DNA from: Desulfovibrio sp.
GTDB lineage: Bacteria > Desulfobacterota > Desulfovibrionia > Desulfovibrionales > Desulfovibrionaceae
Assembly: GCA_009773975.1 (NCBI GenBank)
Contig: VSMX01000146.1
Coordinates: forward strand, 1 to 5,373
Reading direction: 5' to 3'
Length of the DNA stretch: 5,373 bases
Shown here: one piece after another, positions 4,823 through 5,373 of the stretch
Layout of the letters: each line of letters begins with the position of its first letter
Numbering within the stretch: position 1 is the stretch's first letter
The notes under the pieces: generated by a model
The model's input: the letters and a program-made list of their open reading frames with translations, nothing else
Databases searched by the model: none
Told to the model about the DNA's origin: nothing
Translations under genes and position numbers: made by a program

Positions 4823-4826
4823 CAAA
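4795..4826. promoter_or_regulatory. operator-like palindromes between divergent genes
   Basis: ATAAGCTTAT (4795-4804) is a perfect ten-base palindrome. Next to it, TTTGTTG (4804-4810) and CAACAAA (4820-4826) form a perfect seven-base inverted repeat around a nine-base spacer. Both overlap the two candidate promoters. Their size and position fit binding sites for a dimeric phage regulator, most likely the adjacent helix-turn-helix protein. Confidence 0.5.
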
Positions 4827-4838
4827 AGGGATGACATA

Positions 4839-5090
4839 ATGACCAGGGCTGAAATTCTCACACATGTTCTGGCAAAGGTCACCGGAAAACCGGAAGCAGA
4901 CGTGAAAGACCTTTTTGAAAACATTTGCGCGGCAAACCCCAAGATAGCCAAAGGTTTTATGGTTGAAGTGCCGGAGGAGCAGGCTCAAAAGGATATTGAA
5001 GCCATGCTCGCCGAAGGCCCTGGCATTCTCTTGCGCCTTATGCAGGGCGCGCGGGAAGTGGCGGCTTTTGAATCAAAAACCGTTCACTGA
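4839..5090 (+). CDS. 83-residue hypothetical protein, divergent from the early operon
   Basis: The ATG at 4839 is chosen because AAGGG lies eight bases upstream and the divergent promoter region ends just before it. The frame is open further upstream to 4638, but only over the antisense strand of the helix-turn-helix gene. The protein is acidic and probably all-helical: MTRAEILTHVLAKVTGKPEA, then DVKDLFENICAANPKIAKGF, EEQAQKDIEAMLAEGPGILL and a last helix RLMQGAREVAAFE. No helix-turn-helix or known domain is recognised. It stands alone as one transcription unit with its own strong terminator at 5105. By position it is a lysogeny-side gene expressed opposite to the early operon, for example an immunity or regulatory partner. 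That is inference. Confidence 0.8.
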   Translation: MTRAEILTHVLAKVTGKPEADVKDLFENICAANPKIAKGFMVEVPEEQAQKDIEAMLAEGPGILLRLMQGAREVAAFESKTVH

Positions 5091-5193
5091 ATTGCCTGGC
5101 CAGGGCCGCAAAAAAATTTTTGCGGCAATTTTTTTCTGGAATCGCTTCCGCGATGAAACTTTCAAACCTGGGACACTCGCTGTCTTTCTGCAT
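5038..5193 (-). CDS. possible 51-residue minus-strand gene overlapping the terminator
   Basis: The ATG at 5193 has AGGAGAAGG just upstream, a good ribosome-binding site, and opens 51 codons to a TAA at 5040-5038. The predicted start is MQKDSECPRFESFIAEAIPE, followed by a basic helical part (KNCRKNFFAALARQFSERF). Against it: the frame runs straight through the perfect terminator hairpin at 5105-5126, its last 53 bases are antisense to the end of the 83-residue gene, and no family is recognised. The AT-rich region to its right could hold its promoter (TATTAT on the minus strand at 5318-5313). It is a weak candidate. Confidence 0.3.
   Translation of the reverse strand: MQKDSECPRFESFIAEAIPEKNCRKNFFAALARQFSERFLIQKPPLPARPA
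5105..5135 (+). terminator. strong intrinsic terminator of the 83-residue gene
   Basis: GCCGCAAAAA (5105-5114) and TTTTTGCGGC (5117-5126) form a perfect ten-base inverted repeat with a two-base centre. AATTTTTTT (5127-5135) follows. It begins 15 bases after the stop codon at 5088-5090. The palindrome CCTGGCCAGG (5095-5104) directly in front could add to the structure. Confidence 0.85.
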
Positions 5194-5373
5194 TTTCCTT
5201 CTCCTGCGGCTTTTTATTGAGTTGTGCCGTTGATTGGAAAAATAACCACAACTTTCTTGAAAAGCAATAAATTTATTGAAATATGAAAAGAAATTTTACC
5301 TGTCTATTTGAAATAATACGCAATTAATTTATTGAACAACAATCTGGCAACAGCATAACAATCAAAGCTGTAG
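5194..5373. promoter_or_regulatory. AT-rich control region with a duplicated operator-like site
   Basis: No convincing gene lies wholly in these 180 bases. CAATAAATTTATTG (5265-5278) is a perfect 14-base palindrome. CAATTAATTTATTG (5321-5334) matches it at 13 of 14 bases, and both are followed by AA. The starts are 56 bases apart. TTTATTGA also occurs at 5213-5220. On the minus strand, TTGTTG and TATTAT (5318-5313) are spaced by 18 bases with the second site between them. On the plus strand, TTGAAA (5257-5262) and TATGAA (5282-5287) frame the first site with a 19-base spacer. This looks like a repressor-controlled promoter region for a gene beyond the right edge. Confidence 0.5.

Noticed and set aside
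4638..4838. Upstream extension of the 83-residue gene to 4638 (150 codons)
   Set aside because: It would be antisense to the helix-turn-helix gene and cross the divergent promoter region. The ATG at 4839 has a ribosome site.

Overview
The window reads as the integration and early-control end of a temperate phage or closely related integrative element. The base composition is moderately GC-rich in the genes, with AT-rich control regions. The gene set and the style of the integrase recall prophages of Desulfovibrio-type deltaproteobacteria. That host guess is inference from general resemblance and is only moderately to weakly supported.

Left end (1-264): a reading frame open at the window edge stops at 72. 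It is followed at 77-110 by a fragment of an elongator tRNA-Met (CAT) on the minus strand, running from the anticodon stem to the T loop. The sequence on both sides of the fragment is not tRNA. This is what an attP core looks like, rather than a host junction. Between it and the integrase lie five direct copies of GTCGCA at about one-helical-turn spacing and one inverted TTGCGA copy. These are candidate arm sites for the integrase.

Plus strand 265-1398: a 377-residue tyrosine recombinase with its full catalytic set (R225, K250, H318, R321, H344, Y353).

Minus strand 4765-1364: ten genes run toward the integrase. The order is a small helix-turn-helix protein, a CII-like regulator of the CP76 family, a 50-residue protein, a 42-residue single-span membrane protein, a DUF3310 protein, a protein with two zinc fingers of C2H2/C2HC type, a CPHC-containing protein, a Lar-like zinc-ribbon protein, a Trp-rich protein of unknown function and an excisionase-like helix-turn-helix protein. 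The last eight genes form an unbroken chain in which each stop codon overlaps the next start. The final gene overlaps the 3' end of the integrase gene by 35 bases, tail to tail.

Control region and right end (4766-5373): a divergent promoter region with inverted repeats separates the minus operon from an 83-residue plus-strand gene of unknown function. That gene ends in a strong intrinsic terminator. The last ~180 bases are AT-rich and hold two near-identical operator-like sites (CAATAAATTTATTG and CAATTAATTTATTG), probably for a repressor encoded beyond the window.

A working model, which is inference: the helix-turn-helix and CII-like proteins control the switch. The early operon supplies host-takeover and anti-restriction proteins. 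Excisionase at its end and the opposing integrase set the direction of recombination at the att site.
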